DNA from: Novosphingobium sp. Gsoil 351
GTDB lineage: Bacteria; Pseudomonadota; Alphaproteobacteria; Sphingomonadales; Sphingomonadaceae
Length of the DNA stretch: 64,000 bases
Assembly (NCBI RefSeq): GCF_009707465.1
Contig: NZ_CP046120.1
Span: 2,075,501-2,139,500, forward strand
Direction of reading: 5' to 3'
Made by a program: the position numbers and the translations under genes. Shown in pieces: positions 17,713 to 28,795 of the stretch (positions are counted from its first letter, which is position 1; every line of letters begins with the position of its first letter). The notes beneath the pieces were generated by a model. That model was not told the DNA's origin, did no database searches, and saw only the letters and a program-made list of their open reading frames with translations.

Positions 17713-18570
17713 TCAGTGCTTCTTGTCGCGCCAGACGTTCTGGTAGGCGGCATAGGCCAGTCCGGTCAGGACGATCAGGAACAGCAGCACCGGCCAGCCG
17801 GTCTGGTGGCGCTTCGCCAGCTTGGGTTCGGCGGTCCACACGAGGAACGCGGCAACGTCCTTCGCCATCTGCGGCACGGTCGATTTCGTCCCGTCGCCAA
17901 AGGTGACCTGTCCCTCGCCGGTCAGCGGCGGAGCCATCGCCAGGTTGAGGTTGGCGAAATAGGGGTTGAAGTGCAGCCCATCCGGCGTCTTGGCGTCGGG
18001 GAACTTCTTGAGCAGTTCCTCGCCCTTCTCGTTCTTATAGCCTTCCTGCTCGGTGAACCCGGTCAGCAGCGAATAGACATAGGCCGGGCCGTCGTGGCGG
18101 GCCTTGGTCATCAGCGACAGGTCGGGCGGGATCGCGTTGTTGTTGGCGGCGCGCGCGGCGATGTCGTTGGCGAAGGGCTTGGGGAAATAATCGGTCGGCA
18201 GGCCGGGGCGGGTGTTGACCTCTCCCGTGCTAGGATCGAGTCCCGGGACCTGGAAGCCCTTGGCGATCGCCTTCACCTCTGCCTCGTTGTAGCCGAGCTG
18301 CCTCAGATCGCGGAACGCCACGAGGCGCAGCGAATGGCACGCCGAGCAGACTTCCTTGTAGACCTGAAATCCGCGCTGGAGTTGTTGCTTGTCGAAATTG
18401 CCGAAGGGTCCGTCGCTGGCGAAATGGACCTCCTTGGGGTGCTTGTGGAATGAACGCTCGACCGATTTGGGCATGCCCTCTTCGGCGAAGGTGATCGCGC
18501 CGACGACGAACGACCACAGCACCGCGACCGCGAAGAACAGGCCGGCGAGGATCCCGAAGATACGAACCAT
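17713..18570 (-). CDS. petC: Ubiquinol-cytochrome c reductase, cytochrome c1
   Basis: A 285-residue haem-c subunit of the bc1 complex, passing electrons from the Rieske protein to soluble cytochrome c in the periplasm. The N-terminal signal-anchor spans residues 3-28. The haem motif CSACH is at 75-79, and a methionine ligand is expected in the LNLAMAPPL region (about 210). A C-terminal helix (VLLFLIVLTGLAYAAYQNVW) anchors it. It is third in petA-petB-petC, 27 bases after petB. Length and topology are normal. Confidence 0.95.
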   Translation of the reverse strand: MVRIFGILAGLFFAVAVLWSFVVGAITFAEEGMPKSVERSFHKHPKEVHFASDGPFGNFDKQQLQRGFQVYKEVCSACHSLRLVAFRDLRQLGYNEAEVKAIAKGFQVPGLDPSTGEVNTRPGLPTDYFPKPFANDIAARAANNNAIPPDLSLMTKARHDGPAYVYSLLTGFTEQEGYKNEKGEELLKKFPDAKTPDGLHFNPYFANLNLAMAPPLTGEGQVTFGDGTKSTVPQMAKDVAAFLVWTAEPKLAKRHQTGWPVLLFLIVLTGLAYAAYQNVWRDKKH

Positions 18571-18597
18571 GGGCTTTGCTCTTGTCCTAGTGTCGCG

Positions 18598-19911
18598 TCA
18601 GGCGGCGGGAACGGGTTGGGCGGAAGCGACCGATCCGGGCGCGAGCACGGCCTTGTCGTCGTTGCCCAGCACTGCTTCGGTGATCGAATACGGCATAGGC
18701 TCGGGCCGTTCGATCGACGAGACGATCGGCAGGATGACGAGGAAGTGCAGGAAGTAGTACGCGGTCGCAAGCTGAGCGACGAGCACGTAGGGCTCTTCCG
18801 CCGGCGACCCACCGCAATAGCCGAGGATCAGGACGCACGGGATCAGGCCGAACCAGAAGAATTTGCGGAACAGCGGACGGTACTTGCCCGAACGCACGGG
18901 GGAGGTGTCGAGCCATGGCAGGAAGAAAAGCAGCAGGATCGCGCTGAACATCGCCAGCACGCCCATCAGCTTGGCCGGGACGAAGAAGAAGTCCGAAGTG
19001 AACGAACGCAGGATCGCATAGAACGGCCAATAATACCATTCGGGGACGATATGCGCGGGCGTGCTCAGCGGGTTGGCCGGGATGTAGTTGTCCGGGTGGC
19101 CGAGCCAGTTGGGCGCAAAGAACACCATGAACGCGAACAGGATCAGGAACGCGCCCAGCCCAAAGCCGTCCTTGGCCGTGTAGTACGGGTGGAACGGGAC
19201 TGTGTCGCTCTCGGTCTTCACCTCTACCCCTGTCGGGTTCGACGAGCCGGGGATGTGCAGCGCCCAGACGTGGAGGATGATCGCCCCTAGGATCACGAAC
19301 GGCAACAGGAAGTGGAGCGAAAAGAAGCGGTTGAGCGCGGCGTTGTCGGGCGCGAAACCGCCGAGCAGCCATTCCTGCAGCGGCGTGCCGACCAGCGGAA
19401 TCGCGCTGAACAGCCCGGTGATGACCTTGGCCCCCCAGAAGCTCATCTGCCCCCACGGCAGCACGTAGCCCATGAACCCGGTGGCCATCATCAGCAGGTA
19501 GATCACCACGCCAAGCAGCCAGATCATCTCGCGCGGGGCCTTGTACGAACCGAAATAAAGGCCGCGGAAGATGTGGATGTAGACCACGACGAAGAACATC
19601 GAGGCGCCGTTGGCGTGGCCGTAACGGATTAGCCAGCCCCAGTTGACGTCGCGCATGATGTGCTCGGTCGAATCGAACGCGACCCCGGCGTTGGCCGCGT
19701 AGTGCATCGCCAGGATCACCCCGGTGAGGATCTGCACGACCAGCATGAAGCCGGCAAGCACCCCGAAATTCCAGAAGTAGTTCAGGTTGCGCGGCACCGG
19801 ATAGCCAGCGCCTACCGCGTTGTAGACGAAGCGCGGCAGTGGCAGCTTTTCGTCAAGCCAGCGCATCACGGGCGCCTTCGGCTGGTAATGGTTCGCCCAG
19901 GGGAAGCTCAT
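18598..19911 (-). CDS. petB: Ubiquinol-cytochrome c reductase, cytochrome b
   Basis: A 437-residue polytopic subunit carrying haems bL and bH and the quinone sites Qo and Qi. Visible motifs are the haem-ligand helices around [15 protein letters not shown] and [20 protein letters not shown], and the Qo motif [16 protein letters not shown] 19911 (MSFPWANHY) is the start; the open frame continuing upstream to 20118 is read-through of the petA region. It lies 13 bases after petA. It is intact, unlike petA. Confidence 0.96.
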   Translation of the reverse strand: MSFPWANHYQPKAPVMRWLDEKLPLPRFVYNAVGAGYPVPRNLNYFWNFGVLAGFMLVVQILTGVILAMHYAANAGVAFDSTEHIMRDVNWGWLIRYGHANGASMFFVVVYIHIFRGLYFGSYKAPREMIWLLGVVIYLLMMATGFMGYVLPWGQMSFWGAKVITGLFSAIPLVGTPLQEWLLGGFAPDNAALNRFFSLHFLLPFVILGAIILHVWALHIPGSSNPTGVEVKTESDTVPFHPYYTAKDGFGLGAFLILFAFMVFFAPNWLGHPDNYIPANPLSTPAHIVPEWYYWPFYAILRSFTSDFFFVPAKLMGVLAMFSAILLLFFLPWLDTSPVRSGKYRPLFRKFFWFGLIPCVLILGYCGGSPAEEPYVLVAQLATAYYFLHFLVILPIVSSIERPEPMPYSITEAVLGNDDKAVLAPGSVASAQPVPAA

Positions 19912-19924
19912 CGCGTGTCTATCC

Positions 19925-20507
19925 TCAGCCGATCTTGACCACGGTATCGGAATTGAAGGCGTATTCCGGCACCTCGAGGTTCTTGGGCGCGGGGCCTTTG
20001 CGGATCCGCGCCGCGGTATCGTAGACCGAGCCGTGGCAAGGGCAGAAATATCCGCCGAACTCGCCCTTGGTCTCGCCTTCGCCAGCGCCCAGGGGGAACG
20101 CAGCCGAGATGGGTGCATACCCCCATCGTGATCAGCCAGTTCTTCTTGCCTTCCTTGGTCCGCTCAGCGAGCGTCTGAGGATCGCGCAGGGTCGCGACCG
20201 AAACCTTGTCCGCCAAGGCGATTTCCGCCGGGGTCAGGTTGCGGATGAACACCGGCTGCTTGCGCCAAACCGCCTTGATCGCCTGGCCCGGCTGGATCGA
20301 GGAGATGTCGATCTCGGTCGAGCTTTCGGCGAGCACGTCGGCCGACGGCGCCATCTGGCTGACCAGCGGATAGAGCGCGGCCAATCCGCCCACCCCGGCG
20401 AACGTGACGGCGGCGATGTTGATGAAGTCGCGACGCCGAACCCCGTCGTCGGGCGCGCCGTCACCGGTTGCCGGGTTCGGCGCTTCGATGATCGCCTCTT
20501 GTGCCAT
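19925..20507 (-). CDS. petA: Ubiquinol-cytochrome c reductase, Rieske iron-sulfur subunit (frameshifted)
   Basis: This is the Rieske [2Fe-2S] subunit of bc1. The N-terminal part reads normally: [22 protein letters not shown] is the twin-arginine membrane anchor and CTHLGC the first cluster motif. After GCVP the frame is lost; the +1 frame then supplies CPCHGS (second cluster motif), [16 protein letters not shown] and the end VVKIG followed by TGA at 19925-19927. One surplus G in a five-G run (20092-20096, plus strand) explains it. Restored length would be 193 residues. As bc1 is otherwise intact, a sequencing error is more likely than a dead gene, but a real mutation is possible. Confidence 0.9.
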
Positions 20508-20718
20508 TCGAAACCCTTATCGCTCGGTCGCCGGGCGGCGGCCTGCCCCTTCGTCGAATCGTCAAGGCACGCCAGGATTGCCCCCTTGCGGCCTTGTGCA
20601 ACGGCCGGCGCCCGAAGGCGCGGATCCCCCGCTTGGCGGGCCTGATACCTATGGCGGGTGCGCTTGCCAACAGCATTTTCGGACGATCCGCCCGCACAGC
20701 GCGCAACCACGGGTGAAT

Positions 20719-21765
20719 TCAGAATCCGGCCGCGTCGGGCCAGCTTGCCGCGGCCAGCCCCATGACCTTGAACAACGCCCCCATCTGGTCCTCCTCGATC
20801 AGCCGGTCGCGCGCGGCGAAGATCGCCTCGGCGCGTTCGGGAGCGCACGCCGCGAGGTTCTGGGCGCGGGTCTCGATGCCCAGCGCGCGCAGGAAATGGC
20901 CTTGCGCGACCGTGCCCAGCCAGCGCACGCCGCGCGACTGGGCGATCCCGGCGAGCGTCGCGAAATCGACGTGCGCGGTGAGATCGGCCTCGCCCGGCGC
21001 GGCGAACGGATCGAGCCGGCGATGCGCCCGCACCGCCTGGAGCGTACTGCCCGCTTGCGCCCGGTCGGATCCGTAGTCGATGAACAGCGCCGCGCCGCCT
21101 TGTGCCGCCAGCCGCTCGGCGACTTCGCCGATCGCCGCCGCCGCCGCGGGGCAGGTCTCGACGATCGTGCCTTCGGGGGCGTCGCGAAATGCGCCGGGCA
21201 GCGCCGCATCCATCGGTTGCGACCCCGCGACGAAGGCGTAGGCCCTTCCGTCGTGCCCGATCATCCGCTCGCGCCAGCCTGCGCAGGTACGGACCAACTG
21301 GCGCACCGGCAATGCATCGAGGAATTCGTTGGCGACGATCAGCAGGGGTCCGAGCGTAGGCAAGGTCGCCAGATCGTGGTGCCATTGCGCGGTGGGGTGG
21401 AGCGCCTGCTGCTGCGCCTTGAGTGCGGTGCTGGTCTCGACGAAGTGGACTTGCGGTGTCAGCCCGCAGCGCCGGGCCGCGCTCAGCGCGTCGCGCGCCA
21501 GGGTGCCTCGTCCCGGGCCGAGCTCGACGTAGTGCACCGGCTGGTCGCGACCGGCACGGATCCACAGATCGGCGAGCCACAGTCCGATCAGCTCGCCGAA
21601 CATCTGGCTGATCTCGGGCGCGGTGACGAAATCTCCGGCGGTGCCGAGGGGGTCGCGGGTCGAATAGTACCGCGCGTTGCTCTCGGCCATGAAGTGGGCA
21701 ACGCTGATCGGCCCGGTTGCGGCAATCAGACGGGCGAAGATGGCTGAGAGCGAAGAGTCGCTCAC
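20719..21765 (-). CDS. SAM-dependent methyltransferase, MidA/NDUFAF7-like (COG1565)
   Basis: A 348-residue class I methyltransferase. The mitochondrial homologue NDUFAF7 methylates an arginine of a complex I subunit during assembly; the bacterial role is less certain. Family signatures are [20 protein letters not shown] near residues 28-47 and the SAM motif [16 protein letters not shown] (about 74-89), then [14 protein letters not shown] 21765 is used because it overlaps the lgt stop (GTGA). It is co-directional with lgt upstream; petABC lies downstream after 211 bases. Confidence 0.9.
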   Translation of the reverse strand: MSDSSLSAIFARLIAATGPISVAHFMAESNARYYSTRDPLGTAGDFVTAPEISQMFGELIGLWLADLWIRAGRDQPVHYVELGPGRGTLARDALSAARRCGLTPQVHFVETSTALKAQQQALHPTAQWHHDLATLPTLGPLLIVANEFLDALPVRQLVRTCAGWRERMIGHDGRAYAFVAGSQPMDAALPGAFRDAPEGTIVETCPAAAAAIGEVAERLAAQGGAALFIDYGSDRAQAGSTLQAVRAHRRLDPFAAPGEADLTAHVDFATLAGIAQSRGVRWLGTVAQGHFLRALGIETRAQNLAACAPERAEAIFAARDRLIEEDQMGALFKVMGLAAASWPDAAGF

Positions 21766-22700
21766 GCCGGCACCGCCACCCCGCTGCCCAGGCGCGGACG
21801 GAGCAGACCGCGGATCAGAAAGAACAACCCGACCGCCATCAGCGGGATGGTCAGCCACTGGCCCATCGACAGCCCGGTGCGCTGCGCGAAATCGAGCAGC
21901 TGGGCATCGGGCTGGCGGAAGAATTCGACGGTGAAGCGCGCAACCGCGATCCCAAACGCGAAGGTGCCGACCAGCACTCCGGGGCGCCAGCGTGCGTCGG
22001 TCTTCCAAAAGAGGGTCAGCAGCACGATCGCCATCGTCAGCCCTTCCAGCCCTGCTTCATAGAGCTGGCTGGGGTGGCGCGGGAGGTCTCCAGCGCCGGG
22101 AAAGACCATCGCCCACGGCACGCGGCTTTCGGTCACCCGCCCCCACAGCTCGCCGTTGACGAAGTTGGCGAGCCGCCCGAACATCATCCCGAACGGCACG
22201 CAGACCGCGATGTAGTCCGCCAGGCGCAGGAACGAGAGCCGGTTCCTCCACGCGACCCAGGCAAGCGCCAGAAGCACGCCGACGAGGCCGCCGTGAAAGC
22301 TCATGCCGCCTTCCCACAGCTTGAGCACGTCGGCCGGGTGGCTCCAAAGCTCGGGTGCGTAGAAGATCGTGTAGCCCAGCCGCCCACCCAGGATGATCCC
22401 CAGCGTGGCGTAGAAGAACACGTCGTCGGCATGGCGTTGGGCCATCGGCGCACCGGGTGCCTTGATCATCCGCGAAAGATGCCAGTAGCCCAGCAGAATC
22501 CCCGCCAGGTAGGCAAGGCTGTACCATTTTAGGGTGAAGAACCCCAGGTCGAGCGCCACCGGAGAAAGCCCCAGATCCTCCCAGTGCAATGGCTGGACCA
22601 CCGCCGTGCCGGCCGCCACTGCGGTGCCCGCGGCACCACCCGCCGCGCTGACCGTGGCGAGCATGTCGGTGGCGGCCGCCGCTAGTGACAGCACTGTCAA
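21762..22700 (-). CDS. lgt: Prolipoprotein diacylglyceryl transferase
   Basis: A 312-residue inner-membrane enzyme that attaches diacylglycerol to the lipobox Cys of prolipoproteins. Conserved elements are HGGLVGVL with the essential His, and [14 protein letters not shown] containing the catalytic Arg region. About seven helices are predicted. The first about 30 residues are an Ala/Gly/Thr-rich stretch before [24 protein letters not shown], longer than usual, so the true start may be one of the internal GTG or ATG codons. Substrates in this window include MltA and the DUF4136 lipoprotein. Confidence 0.92.
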   Translation of the reverse strand: MTVLSLAAAATDMLATVSAAGGAAGTAVAAGTAVVQPLHWEDLGLSPVALDLGFFTLKWYSLAYLAGILLGYWHLSRMIKAPGAPMAQRHADDVFFYATLGIILGGRLGYTIFYAPELWSHPADVLKLWEGGMSFHGGLVGVLLALAWVAWRNRLSFLRLADYIAVCVPFGMMFGRLANFVNGELWGRVTESRVPWAMVFPGAGDLPRHPSQLYEAGLEGLTMAIVLLTLFWKTDARWRPGVLVGTFAFGIAVARFTVEFFRQPDAQLLDFAQRTGLSMGQWLTIPLMAVGLFFLIRGLLRPRLGSGVAVPA

Positions 22701-22842
22701 TTCTCCTTAGGAAAGGCGTGTAACTGCCCCACAGAGGGCATTTGGGGCGCGGTTTAGGGACAGCCGGGGTCACAGGCAAACCGAAATCGGGCCAATCAGG
22801 GAAGGGGTCGCCGCTGCCGCGGCGATGAAAGGAAAAACAGAA

Positions 22843-24543
<1,701 letters not shown>

Positions 24544-24575
24544 GTCCTTCCTGAACCCCGGCCGATCCTCCAAGG

Positions 24576-24679
24576 TCCGCTCATGGCGGGCAGCCCGCGC
24601 AGCGGGCGACCGTCGAGACATCGCGCGCAACGCTCGCCCGGTACGCCGGATGTCTCGACTTCGCTCGACATGAGCGGGT
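24576..24679. repeat. Intergenic inverted repeat (dispersed palindrome family), copy 4
   Basis: It begins TCCGCTCATG and ends TCGCTCGACATGAGCGGG. The right part (24650-24679) is almost identical to that of copy 3. The left arm carries an extra GC-rich hairpin block (GCGGGCAGCCCGC), so this copy is longer. It lies between the acyl-CoA ligase stop and glnD. Confidence 0.8.
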
Positions 24680-24701
24680 CCGGGGTGCGAAAGACCGGGC
24701 G

Positions 24702-27440
24702 ATGACCATGGACCGCCTGCCCAACCAACGCGCGATCCTCGACCGGCGCGTGCTCGCCGAGGGGATCGGCGCGGCGGTGGCCAGCGACGCGGCCAAGGCG
24801 CGTCCGGCGATCGTCGCGCTGTTGCGCGAGGCGCTGGGCGCGGGCCGCGAGGAGCTCGCGGGGCGGCTGGCGCTCCACCCCACCGCCGGACACGAATGCA
24901 CCCGCGGTCACACCTTCCTGGTCGACCAGCTCGTGCGGGTGATTCACGACCACGTGATCGACGACGTCTATCCGCTGGGCAACCGCAGCACCGGCGAACG
25001 GCTCGCGATCATGGCGGTCGGCGGCTATGGCCGCGCCGAAATGGCCCCGCATTCGGACGTCGACATAGCCTTTCTGACCCCGGCGAAGGCGACCTCTTGG
25101 TGCGAGCAGGCGATCGAGGCGATCCTCTATTTCCTGTGGGATCTGGGCCTCAAGGTGGGCCATTCGACCCGCTCGCCCGACGATGTCGTGCGCATGGCCA
25201 AGTCCGACCTGACGATCCGCACCGCGCTGCTCGAAGGACGCTACGTGTGGGGCGACCGCGAGCTCTACGACACCGCCGCGCGGCGCTTTCAGGCCGAGGT
25301 CGTCGCCGGCACCGAACGCCAGTTCGTCGCCGAGAAGCTGGCCGAGCGCAACGAGCGCCACAAGCGGGTGGGCGACAGCCGCTATGTCGTCGAGCCCAAC
25401 GTCAAGGAAGGCAAGGGCGGGCTGCGCGATCTCCACACGCTGTACTGGATCGGCAAGTACATCCACAAAGTGCGCAGCGCGTCGGAACTGGTCGATGTCG
25501 GGCTGTTCAGCGCCGAGGAATACCGCGCCTTCCGCCGCGCCGACGACTTCTTCCTGGCGGTGCGCTGCCACCTGCACCTCGTCACCGGGCGCGCCGAGGA
25601 CCGCCTGACCTTCGATCTCCAGCGCGAGGTGGCCACGCGGATGGGGTTCGCCGAGCGTCCGGGCAAGAGCGCGGTCGAGCGCTTCATGCAGTATTATTTC
25701 CTGACCGCGAAGAAGGTCGGCAGCCTGACCGGCGTGTTCCTAGCCCAGCTCGACGAGCAGTTCGCCAAGGCGAACCGTGGGTTTTTTGCCGGCCTGCGCC
25801 GCAAGAACCGCAAGATCGGCGACTACGTAGTCGACAACGCCAAGCTTTCGCTGGCGGGCGACGATTTCTTCGCGGCCGATCCGGTGCGGCTGGTCGAGCT
25901 GTTCGTCGTGGCCAATCGCGAAGGGCTGGAGATCCATCCCGACGCGATGCGCCTGGCCGCGCGCGACGTGCGCCTGATCGATGCCGCGGTGCGCAAGGAC
26001 AAGCGCGCCAACGCCCTGTTCCTCGACCTGCTGACCAGCCGCAAGAACCCCGAGGACGCGCTGCGCTGGATGAACGAGACGGGGGTTTTCGGGCGCTTCG
26101 TGCCCGACTTCGGCCGGGTCAACGCGCAGATGCAGTTCGACATGTATCACCACTACACGGTCGACGAACACACCATCCGTGCGATCGGGCTGCTCGCCCG
26201 GATCGAGGCGGGCGAACTGAGCGAAGACCATCCGCTGTCGCAGGAGGTGATCCCCAAGCTCGCCAGCCGCCGCGTGGTCTACGTCGCCACGCTACTCCAC
26301 GACATCGCCAAGGGCCGCGGCGGCGACCACTCGGTGCTCGGCGCCGAAGTCGCGCTCAAGCTGTGCCCGCGGCTGGGGTTGAGCGACGGCGAGACCGAAC
26401 TCGTCGCGTGGCTGGTGCGTTATCACCTGCTGATGAGCGCGACCGCGTTCAAGCGCGACCTCGCCGACTGGAAGACGATCGCCGATTTCGTCGCGCAGGT
26501 GCAATCGGTCGAGCGTCTGCGCCAGCTGCTGGTGCTGACCGTGGTCGACATCCGCGCGGTCGGGCCGGGGGTTTGGAATAGCTGGAAGCGCCAGCTCCTG
26601 GGCGAACTGTTCAGCGCGGCGGAGGAGATGCTCCGCCTCGGCCACAAGTCGAGCGGCCGCGCCCAGCGAATCGCGGCGAAGAAGCACGCGGTCGCCGAGC
26701 GGCTGGCCGAACGCAGCCCGCTGGTCGGCACGATCGGCGCGCAGCTTGGCGACGCCTACTGGATCGCCGAGCCCGAGGACATCATCGCGCTCAACCTCGT
26801 CCAGCTCGACCGCGCGCTGGGCCACCCGTTGACGGTCGAGGCCGAGTACTATCCGGCGCGCGGGGCAACGCTGGTGACGGTGCTGGCGGCCGACCACCCG
26901 GGGCTGTTCTACCGCATCGCCGGGGGCATCCACCTGGCCGGGGGCAACATCATCGACGCGCGGATCCACACCGCGCGCAACGGGATGGCGGTCGACAACT
27001 TCCTGATCCAGGACCCGCTCGGGCGCCCGTTCAACGACGCAGGCCAGCTCAAGCGGCTGACCCGCTCGATCGGCGATGCGCTGGCCAACCGGGTCAAGCT
27101 GGTGCCCCAGCTCGCCGCGCGCCCGCTTGCCCGCGCGCGCGCCGAGGCGTTCGACGTCAAGCCGATCGTGCTGTTCGACAACGCCGCCTCGAACCGCTTC
27201 ACCGTGGTCGAGGTCGGCGCGCGCGACCGGCCCGCGCTGCTCAACCGGCTGGCCCGGGCGCTGTTCGAGGCGCGGCTGATCGTCCATTCGGCACATGTCG
27301 CGACTTATGGCGAGCGCGCGGTCGACACCTTCTATGTGACCGACCTGCTGGGCGGAAAGATCGAGGGCAGTCGGCTGCGGACCATTGAAAAGCGCCTGCT
27401 CGAAGCGGCCCAGGTTCAGGACGAGGTGGTGGCGGCCTGA
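24702..27440 (+). CDS. glnD: Bifunctional PII uridylyltransferase/uridylyl-removing enzyme GlnD
   Basis: A 912-residue nitrogen sensor that uridylylates PII when glutamine is low and removes UMP when it is high. Domains in order: nucleotidyltransferase with GGYGRAEMAPHSDVDIAFL (about 106-124); HD hydrolase with LLHDIAKGRGGDHS (about 531-544); and two C-terminal ACT domains that bind glutamine (ADHPGLFYRIAGG about 725 and ARDRPALLNRLARAL about 845). Length is normal. ATG 24702 is followed two codons later by a second ATG. Convergent with gltX. ptsN, also a nitrogen-regulatory gene, lies at 48.6 kb. Confidence 0.96.
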   Translation: MTMDRLPNQRAILDRRVLAEGIGAAVASDAAKARPAIVALLREALGAGREELAGRLALHPTAGHECTRGHTFLVDQLVRVIHDHVIDDVYPLGNRSTGERLAIMAVGGYGRAEMAPHSDVDIAFLTPAKATSWCEQAIEAILYFLWDLGLKVGHSTRSPDDVVRMAKSDLTIRTALLEGRYVWGDRELYDTAARRFQAEVVAGTERQFVAEKLAERNERHKRVGDSRYVVEPNVKEGKGGLRDLHTLYWIGKYIHKVRSASELVDVGLFSAEEYRAFRRADDFFLAVRCHLHLVTGRAEDRLTFDLQREVATRMGFAERPGKSAVERFMQYYFLTAKKVGSLTGVFLAQLDEQFAKANRGFFAGLRRKNRKIGDYVVDNAKLSLAGDDFFAADPVRLVELFVVANREGLEIHPDAMRLAARDVRLIDAAVRKDKRANALFLDLLTSRKNPEDALRWMNETGVFGRFVPDFGRVNAQMQFDMYHHYTVDEHTIRAIGLLARIEAGELSEDHPLSQEVIPKLASRRVVYVATLLHDIAKGRGGDHSVLGAEVALKLCPRLGLSDGETELVAWLVRYHLLMSATAFKRDLADWKTIADFVAQVQSVERLRQLLVLTVVDIRAVGPGVWNSWKRQLLGELFSAAEEMLRLGHKSSGRAQRIAAKKHAVAERLAERSPLVGTIGAQLGDAYWIAEPEDIIALNLVQLDRALGHPLTVEAEYYPARGATLVTVLAADHPGLFYRIAGGIHLAGGNIIDARIHTARNGMAVDNFLIQDPLGRPFNDAGQLKRLTRSIGDALANRVKLVPQLAARPLARARAEAFDVKPIVLFDNAASNRFTVVEVGARDRPALLNRLARALFEARLIVHSAHVATYGERAVDTFYVTDLLGGKIEGSRLRTIEKRLLEAAQVQDEVVAA

Positions 27441-27449
27441 ACACCCGGA

Positions 27450-28791
27450 TCAGCCGCTGGCGGCGGCCTCGAGCCGCGCGGCCGCGCGGTCGCGGCCGAT
27501 CAGCGGCAGCAGCGCGGCCATGTCGGGGCCGTGATCGCGCCCGGTCAGCGCCAGGCGCAGCGGCAGGAACAGCGCCTTGCCCTTGCGCCCGGTGGCCTGC
27601 TTGAGCGCGGCGGTGAGCGCCTGCCACGGGGTGTCGCCCCATTCGCCGTCGCGCAGCACCGCGGCGGCCCCGGCCAGATAGTCGCGATCCTCGGCCGCGA
27701 CGGCGGACGCCTCGACCGGCCCCGTCACCACCCGCCACCAGTCGGCGGCTTCGTCGATATGCGACAGGTTGGGGCGGATCGCATCCCACGCCGCCTCGCC
27801 CATCCCATCGGGCAGCAGGTGTGCGACGCGGGCGAACGGCAGGCGGTGGACGATGCCGGCATTGACGCGGTGCAGCTCGCCCTCGTCGAACCGCGCCGGG
27901 GCGCGGCCGAAGCGGCCCAGATCGAAGCCGGCCACCAGCTCGTCCACGGTGAGCTTGGGATCGACCGGGTCAGCGGTGCCGAGCCGGGCGAGCAAGGCAA
28001 CGAGCGCCTCGGGCTCGATCCCCGCCTCGCGCAGGGCATCGACCCCGAGCGAGCCGAGCCGCTTGGATAGCTTTCCCTCGCTTCCGACCAACAGCGCCTC
28101 GTGGGCGAAGCGCGGCGCCCCGGCGCCCAGCGCCGCAAACATCTGGAGCTGCGCGGCGGTGTTCGAGACGTGGTCCTCGCCGCGCAGCACGTCGGTCACC
28201 CCCATCGCAACGTCGTCGATCGCGCTGGGCAGCATGTAGAGCCACGAGCCGTCGGCGCGGCGGACCACCGGATCGGACATCTGCCGGGGATCGAAGTGCT
28301 GCGGCCCGCGGACGCCGTCGAGCCATTCGATCGGTGCGGCATGATCCAGCTTGAACCGCCAGTGGGGCGCGACGCCCCGCGCCGCCATGGCGTCAGTGAT
28401 CGGCCTCGGTGAGCGTCAGCGCGGCGCGGTCGTAGATCGGCGGCAGGCCGCGCCCGAGCTGGACCTTGCGCTTGAGGTCGAGCTCTTGCGCGGTCTCGTA
28501 GGCGCGATAGACCCGGCCCGCCGCGGCCAGTCTGGCGAATTCGGTCTCGTAGAGCCCGAACCGTGCCGACTGCCGTTCCTCGCCGTCGGGGTGCAGCCCC
28601 AGCCAGCCGAGATCGGCGCGGATCGCGACGACGTGGTCCTCGCGGCTACGCTCGGCGTCGGTATCGTCGATCCGCAGCAGAAACCGCCCGCCGCTCTTCC
28701 TCGCGAGCATCCAATTGTGCAGCGCGGTGCGGATGTTGCCGACGTGGAGCCGCCCGGTGGGCGACGGCGCGAAGCGGGTGACGATGGTCAT
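27450..28791 (-). CDS. gltX: Glutamate-tRNA ligase (frameshifted)
   Basis: A class I synthetase charging tRNA-Glu. The N-terminal part begins [19 protein letters not shown] (HIGH-type motif) and reads to LTLTEADH, where a TGA interrupts it at about 28391. The next frame continues as [16 protein letters not shown] and contains the KMSKS-type motif EGKLSKRLG and the anticodon-binding domain. Total length, 1342 bases, is one more than a multiple of three; deleting the A at 28395 (plus strand) would join the halves as EADHDAMAARG, giving 446 residues. This indel is not in a homopolymer. The start is four bases after the nadE stop. Confidence 0.9.
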
Positions 28792-28795
28792 TCGC

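Noticed and set aside
20461..20706. Minus-strand 81-codon frame upstream of petA
   Set aside because: It overlaps the petA N-terminus in another frame and has a basic composition with no domain. The 211-bp gap more likely holds the petABC promoter.
24896..26581. Plus-strand open frame of 561 codons inside glnD
   Set aside because: Alternate frame of glnD, very rich in Arg and Pro, no conserved pattern.
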